Below the pieces are notes generated by a model. That model searched no databases. It saw only the letters and a list, made by a program, of their open reading frames with translations, and had not been told where the DNA came from. Shown one piece after another: positions 53,634-62,959 of a stretch of DNA of 64,000 nucleotides. The first letter of the stretch is position 1, and each line of letters starts with the position of its first letter. The position numbers were made by a program, and so were the translations under genes. This DNA comes from Herbaspirillum sp. RV1423 (GTDB lineage: Bacteria > Pseudomonadota > Gammaproteobacteria > Burkholderiales > Burkholderiaceae_D), in the NCBI RefSeq assembly GCF_000577615.1, contig NZ_CBXX010000004.1:350024-414023 (forward strand). Direction: 5' to 3'.

Positions 53634-55043
53634 ATGAAACCGCTCCGCAACATGACCATCCCTACCGCCATCGATCGCCTGGCCGACTGGGTCTCCACCC
53701 TGAAGCATGACCACATCCCCGCCTCCGTCCGCACTATCGCCGCCAACTGCCTGCTCGACACCATCGGCGTAGCCATTGCCGGCTCGGCCACCGAAGTGGC
53801 CCGCACCGCCCGCGCCGTCGCCACGGATGCCGGCTCGCAAGGCCATGCCGCCGCTTTCGGCAGCACCCGGCTGTTTTCCGCACCCGCCGCCGCCTTCGTC
53901 AACGGCGTTGCGGCGCATGCGCTGGACTTCGACGACAACTGCTATGCCGGCTTCGTGCACGGCTCCGCCGTCATTGCGCCCGCGGCATTGGCGGTCGCGC
54001 AACAAACCGATGCTTCGGGCAGCGACTTGCTGACTGCGTTCATTGCCGGCTCCGAATGCGAATACGCGATCGGCGCGGCGACCAACAGCATCCTTTACGA
54101 TCTGGGCTGGTGGACTACCGGCGTGCTGGGACCGATCGGCGCCTGCGCCGCGACGGCATGGCTGCTCAAACTCGATCGTGCGCAGACCGTATCGGCGCTG
54201 GGGTTGGCGGTGGCCGGCGCCGGCGGCATGAAGGCCTGTTTCGGCACCGACGGCAAAGCGCTGATGGCCGGCCGCACGGCCGAAGCCGGCGTGATCGCCG
54301 CCTTGCTGGCGGCGCAAGGCGCCAGCGGCCCGCGCAATGCCTTCGAACATTGGAACGGATTCAACGGCTTGTTCAATCAGGGCGAATTCGATGTCGCCGC
54401 GCTCGACCGGCTCGGTGCGCGCTGGTTCATGGAATCGCCCGGCGTCGATATCAAACGCATTCCGGTCTGCCTGTCTTCCCACGCCGCGGTCGACGCGGCG
54501 ATGGCGCTGGTGGCGCAGCACCGCATCGATGTGGCGGAGATCGAGGAAATCATCTGCGACGTGCCGCCCGTGGTGCAGGCCAACCTCATCTACGACCGCC
54601 CCTCGACCAGGCAGGAAGCGCAGTTCAGTTTGCAGTTCGCGGTAGCGGTGGCCTTGCTCTATGGCTCGGTCGGATTGGAACATCTGGACAGCGCCATCCT
54701 GCACCAGCCGCAACTGGTCGATCTGATGCGGCGGGTGAAAATGACCGTCGGTCCGCGCTGGAATCGGGAAGGAGCATGCGAGGCCGCGCCGGAAGGAGCG
54801 AGCGTGTCGATCAAGGCCAGGGGCCGCGACTGGTGCGAAGGATTCCAGGCTTATGCGCGCGGCGCGGCGCAATGCCCGATGGAACAGGAAGAACTGGAAC
54901 ACAAGTTCGTCAAATGCGTCGGCATCGGCGCCGATGCGGAAACCGCTGCGTTGCTTCTGCCGCGCCTCAAGTCGCTCGATGCGCTGGCATCCGTGCGCGC
55001 GCTGTTTGCGGGCGGCAGCATTATCGAGACTGCAAAAGCCTAG
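53634..55043 (+). CDS. MmgE/PrpD family protein
   Basis: 469 residues with the PrpD fold. An N-terminal helical domain (TIGVAIAGSATEVARTA; GVAAHALDFDDNCYAGFVHGS, containing conserved catalytic-region residues) is followed by the C-terminal lid domain (VCLSSHAAVDAAMALVAQH, PSTRQEAQFSLQFAVAVALL). Characterised relatives include 2-methylcitrate dehydratase and cis-aconitate/immune-responsive decarboxylases. The absence of prpB/prpC here argues against the methylcitrate cycle. ATG 53652 is an alternative start. Likely the catabolic enzyme of the RpiR unit. Confidence 0.88.
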   Translation: MKPLRNMTIPTAIDRLADWVSTLKHDHIPASVRTIAANCLLDTIGVAIAGSATEVARTARAVATDAGSQGHAAAFGSTRLFSAPAAAFVNGVAAHALDFDDNCYAGFVHGSAVIAPAALAVAQQTDASGSDLLTAFIAGSECEYAIGAATNSILYDLGWWTTGVLGPIGACAATAWLLKLDRAQTVSALGLAVAGAGGMKACFGTDGKALMAGRTAEAGVIAALLAAQGASGPRNAFEHWNGFNGLFNQGEFDVAALDRLGARWFMESPGVDIKRIPVCLSSHAAVDAAMALVAQHRIDVAEIEEIICDVPPVVQANLIYDRPSTRQEAQFSLQFAVAVALLYGSVGLEHLDSAILHQPQLVDLMRRVKMTVGPRWNREGACEAAPEGASVSIKARGRDWCEGFQAYARGAAQCPMEQEELEHKFVKCVGIGADAETAALLLPRLKSLDALASVRALFAGGSIIETAKA

Positions 55044-55070
55044 GGCCGATGCAAACGGTATGAGCGGCGC

Positions 55071-55607
55071 TTACGACTTGATCACCTGCGGATCGACCTG
55101 CACCATGTGTTCATTGCTGCCCAGCCATATCTGGCCGTCCTGAATCGTGCATTGCAGTTGCATCGAGCGCTGGGCCAGTTTTTCCAGCGCCTGGCTGGTT
55201 TCCGCCGGGATGTTGACGACCGTCAGGTTCCTGGCGCGTTCGACGCGGCTGCCGATCTGGTTCCACCAGATGTTGCTGACGCTGCTGTAGCTGTAGACGA
55301 TCACGCGTTCGGCGCGGCCGCAGGCCTTGAGGATGCGCTTGTCGTCGGGCTGGCCGACTTCGATCCAGAGGTCGATGGCGCCGGTCAGGTCTTTTTGCAG
55401 GATGTCGGGCTCTTCGACGTCGGACAAGCCTTTGCCGAAGGTCAGCGCTTCGCTGGCATTGAGGGCGAAGGCCAGCACGCGGATCATCATGCGCTCGTCG
55501 GTTTCCGACGGATGGCGGGCGATGGTCAGGACGTGATTCTGGTAATAGTGCCGATCCATGTCGGAAATCTGCAGGTCGGCTTTGAAGATGGTTGCTTTGA
55601 GCGCCAT
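55071..55607 (-). CDS. yaeQ: YaeQ family protein
   Basis: 178 residues, close to E. coli YaeQ in length. Family blocks: MALKATIFKADLQISDMDRHY, HPSETDERMMIRVLAFALNA and EPDILQKDLTGAIDLWIEVGQP. The fold is restriction-endonuclease-like (PD-(D/E)XK), and a suggested link to transcription elongation (RfaH suppression) is not firmly established. Start at MALKAT; a longer in-frame start adds 18 basic residues without family similarity. Confidence 0.93.
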   Translation of the reverse strand: MALKATIFKADLQISDMDRHYYQNHVLTIARHPSETDERMMIRVLAFALNASEALTFGKGLSDVEEPDILQKDLTGAIDLWIEVGQPDDKRILKACGRAERVIVYSYSSVSNIWWNQIGSRVERARNLTVVNIPAETSQALEKLAQRSMQLQCTIQDGQIWLGSNEHMVQVDPQVIKS

Positions 55608-55729
55608 AAAGGTCTTTTTGTACTTGTGTCGGTACGGTTGCTTGCGAAGGATGTGAAGCATAGCCGATTTCGCCTCCCATGGCGCTTCCGCTGCTCACGA
55701 CGCGCAAAAAGCCATGAGACAATCCGCCG

Positions 55730-56311
55730 ATGGACACGCCTACTTTCCCCACCGACGATATCGTCATCGACCTCACCCGGGCCTGGGTCAGCGAAGCCGT
55801 CATCGGCCTGAACCTTTGCCCATTCGCCAAATCCGTCTACGTCAAAGACCAGATCCGCTATGCCGTCAGCCATGCCGACAACGAAGCCGACCTCGCGCAA
55901 GACCTGCTCGACGAATTGCATCGGTTGCACGCCGCCGATCCGCAGCAGCTCGACACCACCCTGCTGATCCATCCGCGTGTGCTGCGGGATTTTCTCGATT
56001 ACAACAATTTTCTCGACATTGCCGACCGGATACTGCAAGACGCCGGGCTGGATGGAGAAATCCAGATCGCCAGTTTTCATCCTGATTATCAGTTTGCCGA
56101 CGCCGGCACGGACGATATTGACAACTACACCAATCGCTCTCCGTTTCCTGTTTTGCATCTGTTGCGCGAAAGCAGCATCGACCGCGCGGTCCAGGCCTAC
56201 CCCGAGGCAAGCGCCATTTTCGAGCGCAATATCACTACCATGCGGGCTCTCGGTTTGAACGGCTGGAATGCGCTGTCTTTTGTCGTATCAAAGAAACAAC
56301 ACCATTTATAG
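55730..56311 (+). CDS. DUF1415 family protein
   Basis: 193 residues with the DUF1415 signature: an N-terminal WVSEAVIGLNLCPFAK block, central LLIHPRVLRDFLDYNNFLD, and the C-terminal FHPDYQFADAG-x-DDIDNYTNRSPFPVLHLLRE segment. Conserved Cys, His and Asp suggest a metal- or redox-dependent enzyme, but no activity is assigned to the family. Divergent from yaeQ with a 122-bp gap. Confidence 0.9.
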   Translation: MDTPTFPTDDIVIDLTRAWVSEAVIGLNLCPFAKSVYVKDQIRYAVSHADNEADLAQDLLDELHRLHAADPQQLDTTLLIHPRVLRDFLDYNNFLDIADRILQDAGLDGEIQIASFHPDYQFADAGTDDIDNYTNRSPFPVLHLLRESSIDRAVQAYPEASAIFERNITTMRALGLNGWNALSFVVSKKQHHL

Positions 56312-56633
56312 AAAAAATCCTGTTAATATCTGTTACAAATTTGAGGTGATTTCTCGCAACTATTTTGTATTAGACTTTTCTCAACAGATGTACTGCACGT
56401 CAATATTGTCTTTTTGACAGTACGGAAGTTTGAAATACGGAAACGAATAGTGAAGGCTGGCAAGTCAGACCGACTGATCTCCCATGGCCTTGGTTCGGGT
56501 TGTGCATGTTGCAGTGGGAAAGAATGGCTCCTCTAATAGAAATCAGTTAACCACGTTTTGCAGTTTTACCAAGAACTAATGCACTTGCACAAACAAGGCC
56601 TTTATAAACATCTGCATAATGGAACGTCCGATC
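56312..56633. other. AT-rich intergenic region upstream of the small HTH gene
   Basis: About 320 bp, markedly AT-rich compared with flanks. No gene recognised. It must contain the promoter of the HTH gene; several TATT-rich -10 candidates occur (near 56370) but none has a clear partner. Confidence 0.4.
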
Positions 56634-56966
56634 ATGACTACACCTAATGGCACCAACGATACTTCTATTTCGGATCAAATCAACTACGATCCCAATCACC
56701 TGCTGGATGCGCTGATCGAGAAGCTGCATCTGAAAAACGACGCCGCGTTGTCGCGTGCATTGGAAGTGGCACCGCCGGTGATCAGCAAGATCCGTCACCG
56801 CCGTCTGCCGGTGGGCGCTTCGCTGTTGATTCGCATGCACGAAGTCAGCGAACTGTCGATCCGCGAACTGCGCGAACTGATGGGTGATCGCCGCGAAAAA
56901 TTCCGCATCAGCGACAAGCAGTTCAAACCGAAACCAGGCTCGGCGCCGTCGTCGGGCACAGAATAA
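56634..56966 (+). CDS. Small helix-turn-helix DNA-binding protein
   Basis: About 110 residues. Residues 20-80 form a helical domain with a lambda/XRE-like pattern: LLDALIEKLHLKNDAALSRA, then LEVAPPVISKIRHRRLPVG and SLLIRMHEVSELSIRELRELM, where helix 3 would be PPVISKIRHRRL. The tail is basic and disordered (KQFKPKPGSAPSSG). Target unknown. An ATG 15 bases upstream (56619) is possible. A bidirectional terminator follows, shared with cysM on the other strand. Confidence 0.8.
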   Translation: MTTPNGTNDTSISDQINYDPNHLLDALIEKLHLKNDAALSRALEVAPPVISKIRHRRLPVGASLLIRMHEVSELSIRELRELMGDRREKFRISDKQFKPKPGSAPSSGTE

Positions 56967-56993
56967 AAAAACGGAGCTTCGGCTCCGTTTTTG
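56964..56993. terminator. Bidirectional terminator between the HTH gene and cysM
   Basis: ACGGAGC (56971-56977), TTCG tetraloop, GCTCCGT (56982-56988), with an A-run before and a T-run after, so it works for both convergent genes. Confidence 0.9.
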
Positions 56994-57023
56994 TTTGCAG
57001 AGAAAGAAACCGCTTCCGGACGA

Positions 57024-57926
57024 TCAGGCAGGGAACACGCCGGTAGACAGATAACGATCGCCGCGATCGCAGACCACGAAAACGATGGTCGCATTTTCCA
57101 CCTGTTGCGCCACGCGCAACGCCACTTCGCAAGCGCCTGCAGCGGAAATGCCGCAAAACAATCCTTCCACCATCGCCAGCTTGCGCGCCATGTTTTCGGC
57201 GGCGGCCTGGCTGACGTACTCGATCTGGTCGACGCGCGGCTTTTCGTAAATCTTGGGCAGGTAGGCTTCCGGCCATTTGCGGATGCCTGGAATCGACGAA
57301 CCTTCTTCCGGCTGGGCGCCGATGATCTGGATTTCCGGATTCTGTTCCTTGAGATAGCGCGACACGCCCATGATGGTGCCCGTGGTGCCCATGGCACTGA
57401 CGAAATGGGTAATGCGGCCTTCGGTGTCGCGCCACAGTTCGGGGCCGGTGGTTTCGTAGTGCGCCAGCGGATTGTCGGGATTGGCGAACTGGTCGAGGAT
57501 CAGGCCCTGGCCTTCCTTCTGCATCTGTTCGGCGAGGTCGCGCGCGTATTCCATGCCGCCGCTCTTGGGCGTCAGGACGATCTTGGCGCCATAGGCGGCC
57601 ATGCTCTGGCGGCGTTCCTCGCTGAGGTTTTCGGGCATCAGCAAGACCATCTTGTAGCCGCGCATGGCCGCCACCATGGCCAGCGCGATGCCGGTATTGC
57701 CGCTGGTGGCCTCGATCAGCGTATCGCCCGGCTTGATCTGGCCGCGTTCTTCGGCGCGGCGGATCATCGACAGCGCCGCGCGGTCCTTGACCGATCCGGC
57801 GGGATTGTTGCCCTCCATCTTGCCGAGAATGACGTTATTGCGTCGTGCGAGGTCTTCCCCGCCGATGCGTTGCAATTGGATCAACGGCGTGTTGCCGATG
57901 GTATCTTCGATAGTCAGATAAGGCAT
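57024..57926 (-). CDS. cysM: Cysteine synthase B
   Basis: 300 residues, fold-type-II PLP enzyme. PLP Lys is K47 in NNPAGSVKDRAAL; the phosphate loop is EATSGNTGIALA, and GTTGTIMGVSRYL binds the cofactor phosphate. The length and the MPYLTIEDTIGNTPL start are typical of CysM rather than CysK. It makes cysteine (or S-sulfocysteine) from O-acetylserine and sulfide or thiosulfate. Confidence 0.94.
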   Translation of the reverse strand: MPYLTIEDTIGNTPLIQLQRIGGEDLARRNNVILGKMEGNNPAGSVKDRAALSMIRRAEERGQIKPGDTLIEATSGNTGIALAMVAAMRGYKMVLLMPENLSEERRQSMAAYGAKIVLTPKSGGMEYARDLAEQMQKEGQGLILDQFANPDNPLAHYETTGPELWRDTEGRITHFVSAMGTTGTIMGVSRYLKEQNPEIQIIGAQPEEGSSIPGIRKWPEAYLPKIYEKPRVDQIEYVSQAAAENMARKLAMVEGLFCGISAAGACEVALRVAQQVENATIVFVVCDRGDRYLSTGVFPA

Positions 57927-58105
57927 GGTGGGAGTAATCCTTTCAAGAGTCTCATTTTAATATGAGTCTTTGTCATGTGCTCTGCCGCCTTAGCGACAAG
58001 ATACTTATATAGTTATAGCAAATTGGCCTCATAACACATTCTTGCACCGCGAATGTCTTACACTGTCCGCGCCGTTGTCTACCCGTCCACCCCACAGGAG
58101 CCGCA

Positions 58106-59767
58106 ATGAAAACGCACGAAGTCGCCAATCAGGTCCCCGAGCTGAAAGATGTCAATCTTTACGATGCCGATATTGCCCTGAACCAAGGCGTGCAGCGCGA
58201 ACAGGCGGGCTGGCATGCCGCCGTGCTGTCCAACTACGGTGCGGAACTGGGTAGCGGCGAGGTGCTGCAACTGGCCGAACTGGCCAATCGCCATGCGCCC
58301 GAGCTGCAAACCCACGACCGGTTCGGCAACCGCATCGACAGCATCGAATTCCATCCCGCCTGGCATTCCCTGCTGGCGCTGCTGCGGCGCGAATCGCTGC
58401 ATGCGTTGCCGTGGCTGCCGGCTTTCGAAGGCACGCCCGGCGCCCATGTGGCGCGCGCCGCCGGCTATTTCCTGCATGCCCAGGTCGAAGCCGGTTCGTT
58501 GTGTCCGACCACCATGACGTTCGCGGCCATTCCGGTGCTGCGCAACGAAGATGCGCTGTTCGGCCTGGTGCGCGACAAATTGTTTGCGCGCGAACACGAT
58601 CCGCGCGACCTGCCGCTGGAGCAAAAGCGCTCGATGCTGATCGGCATGGGCATGACCGAAAAACAGGGCGGCTCCGACGTGCGCAGCAACACCACCGCCG
58701 CGCGCCCGCTCAACGGCAGCGGACGCGGCGCCGCTTATACGCTGACCGGACACAAATGGTTTTTCTCGGCGCCGATGTGCGATGCCCACATGGTGCTGGC
58801 GCGCGCCGACAACGGCTTGTCCTGCTTTTTCGTACCGCGCTGGCGTCCCGACGGCCAGAAGAACGGCGTGCTGGTGCAACGCCTCAAGGACAAACTCGGC
58901 AATCGCTCCAACTCCAGCAGCGAGGTGGAGTTCGATGACGCCTACGGCGTCATGGTCGGCGAAGAAGGCCGCGGCATCCCGACCATCATCGAAATGGCCA
59001 ATCACACGCGCCTCGATTGCGTCATCGGCAGTGCCGGCCTGATGCGCTATGCATTGATCCAGGCCATCCACCATGCGCGCCACCGCAGCGCCTTCGGCAA
59101 GCATCTGGCCGAACAGCCGCTGATGCGCAACGTGCTGGCCGACCTGGCGCTGGAAAGCGAAGCGGCAACCCTGCTGATGTTGCGCCTGGCGCGCGCCTTC
59201 GAAGCGCCCAACGATCCGCTGCAACGCGCCTGGCGGCGCATCGTCACGCCCGCCGCCAAGTTCTGGATCTGCAAGCGCGCGCTGGAATTCACGGGCGAGT
59301 GCATGGAAATCTGGGGCGGCAACGGTTATGTCGAGACCGCGCCGATGGCGCGCATGTACCGCGAAGCGCCGGTCAATTCGATCTGGGAAGGTTCGGGCAA
59401 CGTCATGTGCCTCGACGTGTTGCGCGCCATGGAGCGCGAGCCGGACGGCTGCCTGTTGCTGCTTGACGAATTGCAGCAGGTCGCCGACAGCCACGACGCC
59501 TTGCAGGCGCCGCTGCACGCGCTCAAACAGATGCTGACGTCGCCGCCGGAACAGCGCGAAATGCAGGCGCGCCGCCTGGTGCAGCAACTGGTGCTGACCG
59601 TGCAGGGTGCGCTGATGTTGCAGCATACGCCGCTCGCCATGGCCGAAGCCTTCGTACTCAGCCGTAGCGACGCCGCCAACGGTCGCGTGTACGGCACGCT
59701 GCCAACTGAAAGCATGGATGCAGCGCCCCTGCAGCAAAGCATCCTCGACCGCGCCTGGCCGCTATAG
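58106..59767 (+). CDS. Acyl-CoA dehydrogenase family protein, AidB-like
   Basis: 553 residues, longer than ordinary acyl-CoA dehydrogenases because of the AidB-type C-terminal extension. FAD-contacting and family blocks: GMGMTEKQGGSDVRSNTT, TGHKWFFSAPMCDAH and GECMEIWGGNGYVETAPMAR, followed by YREAPVNSIWEGSGNVMCLD. E. coli AidB is induced by alkylation, binds DNA and protects it; whether this protein does so is not visible. AGGAG before ATG 58106. Converges on the kinase gene with 15 bp between. Confidence 0.9.
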   Translation: MKTHEVANQVPELKDVNLYDADIALNQGVQREQAGWHAAVLSNYGAELGSGEVLQLAELANRHAPELQTHDRFGNRIDSIEFHPAWHSLLALLRRESLHALPWLPAFEGTPGAHVARAAGYFLHAQVEAGSLCPTTMTFAAIPVLRNEDALFGLVRDKLFAREHDPRDLPLEQKRSMLIGMGMTEKQGGSDVRSNTTAARPLNGSGRGAAYTLTGHKWFFSAPMCDAHMVLARADNGLSCFFVPRWRPDGQKNGVLVQRLKDKLGNRSNSSSEVEFDDAYGVMVGEEGRGIPTIIEMANHTRLDCVIGSAGLMRYALIQAIHHARHRSAFGKHLAEQPLMRNVLADLALESEAATLLMLRLARAFEAPNDPLQRAWRRIVTPAAKFWICKRALEFTGECMEIWGGNGYVETAPMARMYREAPVNSIWEGSGNVMCLDVLRAMEREPDGCLLLLDELQQVADSHDALQAPLHALKQMLTSPPEQREMQARRLVQQLVLTVQGALMLQHTPLAMAEAFVLSRSDAANGRVYGTLPTESMDAAPLQQSILDRAWPL

Positions 59768-59782
59768 CGACCGAGACAACAG

Positions 59783-61099
59783 TCAGGCCCCGTTCACCAG
59801 CCTGTCGAATAAATCCTCGCCGCCCATCTGGCCGCCCTTGAGCATCAGTTCGATACCGTTCTCGCGCGCGCCATCGGCATGTGCGCGGCACAGCGCCACA
59901 CCCGGCGACAGTTTGCCAAGATAAGACAGGCCCCATATGTCGAGCGCTTTCAAGGCATGGCTAGAGGTGTCGCCGCCGGCCACGCCGATGCGACGCACCG
60001 TGGTCAGCGGCAACAGGCGATGCAGGAAATCCCCGCTCGCCTGCGCCAGCCGCAACGCCACGCGCTCGCCGTCAAGATGAGCGCCGTCGGCCGTGCATGC
60101 CAGCACATGGCGGCCGTCGTTGAGACGCTGTGCAATGCGCGACAGCATCACGCCGAGATAAGCCTGGTCGTCGTCAATCAATCGTCGCGCATCGAGCGCG
60201 ATGCGCTCGTACGAACGCGCCGCCGCGACCTGGCGCGCGGTGACCGGCGACAGGCTTCCGGCCAGTACAAAGACCGCACCGTCGGCCGCGGCAACACGCG
60301 CGGCGTCCACCGAACGCTGCGGCAGTTCGCCCTGCCCGCGCCAATGCCCGCACAGCGCCTGCACCACGCTGCTGGCGCCGATCGCCAGCAAACGCTGCCG
60401 TTGCGCGCGTTGCCAGATTTGCCTGCCGATCAGCGGCAGATGCGCCGCATCGCCGACATCGAACAGCACCGCGTCGTGGTCCCCATGTGCAAGGCGGTCC
60501 ACTTCCGCATCCAGTTGCTCGACGCCGCCCTCGTATGCCGGCGCATGGATTGCCGCCACTGTCATGCCCTGCTCCGCCAGATGCACGCGCATGTCCGCTT
60601 CATGCATCGGCGTCACCGGATGGTTGCGCATGGTCTGGTGGCGGTCGATGCGGAACACTTCACCGCCGCCATTGACCGCGGCATGCAGGTTGCTGAACAG
60701 ACAATAGCGTTGCAGGTTGGGCTGGCCGCCGACGATGGGTACGAAGTCGTTGTCGACATGACGCCGCCATACCGACAAGGCGGCGCCGATGTTGCCGACA
60801 TGCGGCGCGCTGTCGAAAGTCGAACAGATCTTGTAATGCGTCACCGGTGCTTGCAAGCCGGCGAAAAAACGCGCGACCGGCTCAAGTTCCTCGCGCATCT
60901 CGTCCGGCGCCATCGAGCGCGCGGCGCCGGCGATGCCGAGGCAATCGAGCTCGCCCGCCGCCTCAAGCTGGCGACGATCCGGCACGCACAGGAACAGCAG
61001 GCTGCGCAACCCGGCTTCGGTCGCCGTCGCCAACGTGTCGGTAGCGCCGGTGAAATCGTCGCCGTAAAAGCAGATGCGCGGACGATGCTCTTTTGTCAT
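59783..61099 (-). CDS. Four-carbon acid-sugar kinase family (DUF1537)
   Basis: 438 residues. The N-terminal domain begins PRICFYGDDFTGATDTLATA, the hallmark DDxTGA substrate/catalytic motif. The C-terminal domain binds nucleotide (AGGDTSSHALKAL, LKGGQMGGEDLFDRL). Known relatives (OtnK, DtnK, OiaK) phosphorylate C4 or branched acid sugars. ATG 61099 overlaps the RuBisCO-like gene's stop by four bases (ATGA), so production is coupled. The kinase would create the phosphorylated substrate for the RuBisCO-like protein, as OiaK does for OiaX-type partners. Confidence 0.92.
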   Translation of the reverse strand: MTKEHRPRICFYGDDFTGATDTLATATEAGLRSLLFLCVPDRRQLEAAGELDCLGIAGAARSMAPDEMREELEPVARFFAGLQAPVTHYKICSTFDSAPHVGNIGAALSVWRRHVDNDFVPIVGGQPNLQRYCLFSNLHAAVNGGGEVFRIDRHQTMRNHPVTPMHEADMRVHLAEQGMTVAAIHAPAYEGGVEQLDAEVDRLAHGDHDAVLFDVGDAAHLPLIGRQIWQRAQRQRLLAIGASSVVQALCGHWRGQGELPQRSVDAARVAAADGAVFVLAGSLSPVTARQVAAARSYERIALDARRLIDDDQAYLGVMLSRIAQRLNDGRHVLACTADGAHLDGERVALRLAQASGDFLHRLLPLTTVRRIGVAGGDTSSHALKALDIWGLSYLGKLSPGVALCRAHADGARENGIELMLKGGQMGGEDLFDRLVNGA

Positions 61100-62376
61100 T
61101 TCAGACGCGGCCCGAAGAACTCGAGTGCGCGCTGCAGCTCGGGCGCCTTGCGCGCGCGCTCCTGCAGGCCCACGCCGTCGCGCGCCGCTTCCCACGCCTG
61201 GCGCAGGCTGGCGACGCCGGCCGAAGCGCCGTCAGGGTGCGCGAGGATGCCGCCGCCCGAGAGGAAGATCACGTCGGTGCTGTTGACCGCCGCGAACGTG
61301 GCCGGCACCGTACCAGCCCACTGGCCCGACGAAAACACCGGCATCACTTCGTCGCCGGGAGTCATCGGCGTCAGGCAATCGCGCGCCGACTGCACCACTT
61401 CGTCATTGAATTCAGAGAACTTGCCGTCGAGGCCGTGCACGTGCAGATGGTCCACGCCGCTCAGCCGCCACAGGCTCTGATAGGCAGAGAACGACATCCC
61501 CAGCAGCGGCTGGCGCGACATCATGCCGAAGCCGTTGCGATGGCCGTGGATCGCCAGCCCGCTGCTGCGACGCAGGCTTTGCAGCGCCGAAAAGCCGCAC
61601 CAGTTGAGACCCACCATGATGCAGTTGCCGCCTTCTCGTTCGACCAGGTCGGCGTGACGGCGCATGGCGTCGAGTTCGTCGGTGATATTGAAGGCCACCA
61701 TGACGCGGCGGCCGGACTTGTCCTGATAGGCGCGCACGCGCCGCATGACTTCGCGCACGCGTTGCTCCAGCGGCGCATGGACCGGATTGGCGCAAACTTC
61801 GTCATCCTTGATGAAGTCGACGCCGGCTTCGCACAATTGCGTCACGAGCTCGCCCGTCTCCACTGCGCTGAGGCCGACGTTGGGCTTGATGATGGTGCCC
61901 AGCAACGGCTCCCGCGGCACTCCCGTCAGCTTGCGCGTGCCGGCGATGCCGTGGCGCGGCATGTCGAACTGGCGGCGGTAGTGTTCCGGCAGCGCCAGCG
62001 ACAGCAAACGCAAACCGGTCACTTCACCGAGATCGAACAGGTTGCCGGCGACGGAGGCCGCCAGCGTCGGCAGGTTGGCACCGACGTTATCGATCGGAAA
62101 GGAAATCCGGACCTTGGCGCGACGCCACGGACCCCGCATGTTCTGGCGTTGCTGCCAGGCGTTGGGCAGACTCGGCGTCGCCACGCTGCCGACATCCGCC
62201 ACCGACACCACGACGGCGCGCACGCGTTCACGCAACTGCTCGGTCTCGCCCTGCACGCGCACGAAGGTGCCGCAGGATTGTTCGCCCGCCATGACTTCGG
62301 CGACTTGCAGCGGATCGAGCGGCGTTTCGATCAGGTAATCGGCATAAAAGCGATTGTTCTCCATCGTTGCCGCCAT
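61096..62376 (-). CDS. RuBisCO-like protein (form IV)
   Basis: 426 residues, a RuBisCO large-subunit homologue. By eye against plant RuBisCO numbering: K164 matches K175 (GTIIKPNVGLS); K190/D192/E193 match K201/D203/E204 (DFIKDDE); H279/R280 match H294/R295; H312 matches H327; K319 matches loop-6 K334 (LDGKFSE); the SSGQWAGTVP block matches S379; N112 and E32 match N123 and E60. Even so, context (kinase, VOC protein, TRAP importer) points to catabolism, as in the OiaX-type enzymes of D-apionate degradation that split or decarboxylate 3-oxo-isoapionate-4-phosphate. Start at ATG 62376 overlaps the VOC stop (TGATG); GTG 62379 is an alternative. Confidence 0.92.
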   Translation of the reverse strand: MAATMENNRFYADYLIETPLDPLQVAEVMAGEQSCGTFVRVQGETEQLRERVRAVVVSVADVGSVATPSLPNAWQQRQNMRGPWRRAKVRISFPIDNVGANLPTLAASVAGNLFDLGEVTGLRLLSLALPEHYRRQFDMPRHGIAGTRKLTGVPREPLLGTIIKPNVGLSAVETGELVTQLCEAGVDFIKDDEVCANPVHAPLEQRVREVMRRVRAYQDKSGRRVMVAFNITDELDAMRRHADLVEREGGNCIMVGLNWCGFSALQSLRRSSGLAIHGHRNGFGMMSRQPLLGMSFSAYQSLWRLSGVDHLHVHGLDGKFSEFNDEVVQSARDCLTPMTPGDEVMPVFSSGQWAGTVPATFAAVNSTDVIFLSGGGILAHPDGASAGVASLRQAWEAARDGVGLQERARKAPELQRALEFFGPRLK

Positions 62377-62915
62377 CACATCTTGCTCAGGTCAGGGAAG
62401 GCACGCACCGGATCGCTGCCGTCCCAACCCTCGGAGGATTCGCGGATGATGCGGAACACCGTGCCCTTGGGGCCGGCGATTTCCGACAGTTCGATCACAG
62501 TGCCGGGATGGTATTCCGTTTCAAAATACACAAAACGCCCGCGCTCGCCGACTTCGCCGCTCATGCCGATCTTCCAGCCCTTCTCCAGCAGGCGAGCAAG
62601 GTCGTTGTCGAAGTCTTCGGTCCAGTAGGCCAGATGCTGCAAGCCGGTGCGGCCGGCCTTGAGGAAGTCGCGGTACATCGACGGTGCATCGTTGCGCTGC
62701 TGGATCAACTCCACCTGTACGTTGCCGGAATTGGCCAGCGCCACCGACGAATGGATGTCTTGCGGCTCGCCCTTGTAGCGATAGTTCTTCAGCGGCACGC
62801 GCTCCATGTAGTACCACGGGCCAACGCCAAGCACCTCGCTCCAGTATGTCATCGCAGCTTGTATGTCTTCGACGACGTAACCCAGTTGTTTGATCTCACC
62901 CAGAAAACGGCTCAT
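62376..62915 (-). CDS. VOC (glyoxalase/epimerase-fold) protein
   Basis: 179 residues, two beta-alpha-beta-beta-beta modules. Candidate metal ligands are Q10 (IKQLGYVV), E69 (VQVELIQ), H94 (GLQHLAYWTEDFD) and E142 (TVIELSE). The N-terminal block VEDIQAAMTYWSEVLGVGPW is shared with methylmalonyl-CoA-epimerase-like VOC proteins. Encoded between the TRAP permease and the RuBisCO-like gene and coupled to the latter, it probably epimerises or isomerises a pathway intermediate. No established D-apionate pathway role is known to me for a VOC protein. Confidence 0.9.
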   Translation of the reverse strand: MSRFLGEIKQLGYVVEDIQAAMTYWSEVLGVGPWYYMERVPLKNYRYKGEPQDIHSSVALANSGNVQVELIQQRNDAPSMYRDFLKAGRTGLQHLAYWTEDFDNDLARLLEKGWKIGMSGEVGERGRFVYFETEYHPGTVIELSEIAGPKGTVFRIIRESSEGWDGSDPVRAFPDLSKM

Positions 62916-62959
62916 TGCTCACCTCTTTGTTTCGTTAAATTCGTTGTAATACCGATGTG

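Noticed and set aside
61093..62628. 511-codon plus-strand frame opposite the RuBisCO-like gene
   Set aside because: Arg/His/Ala-rich shadow of the coding strand; the minus strand has a clear conserved protein.
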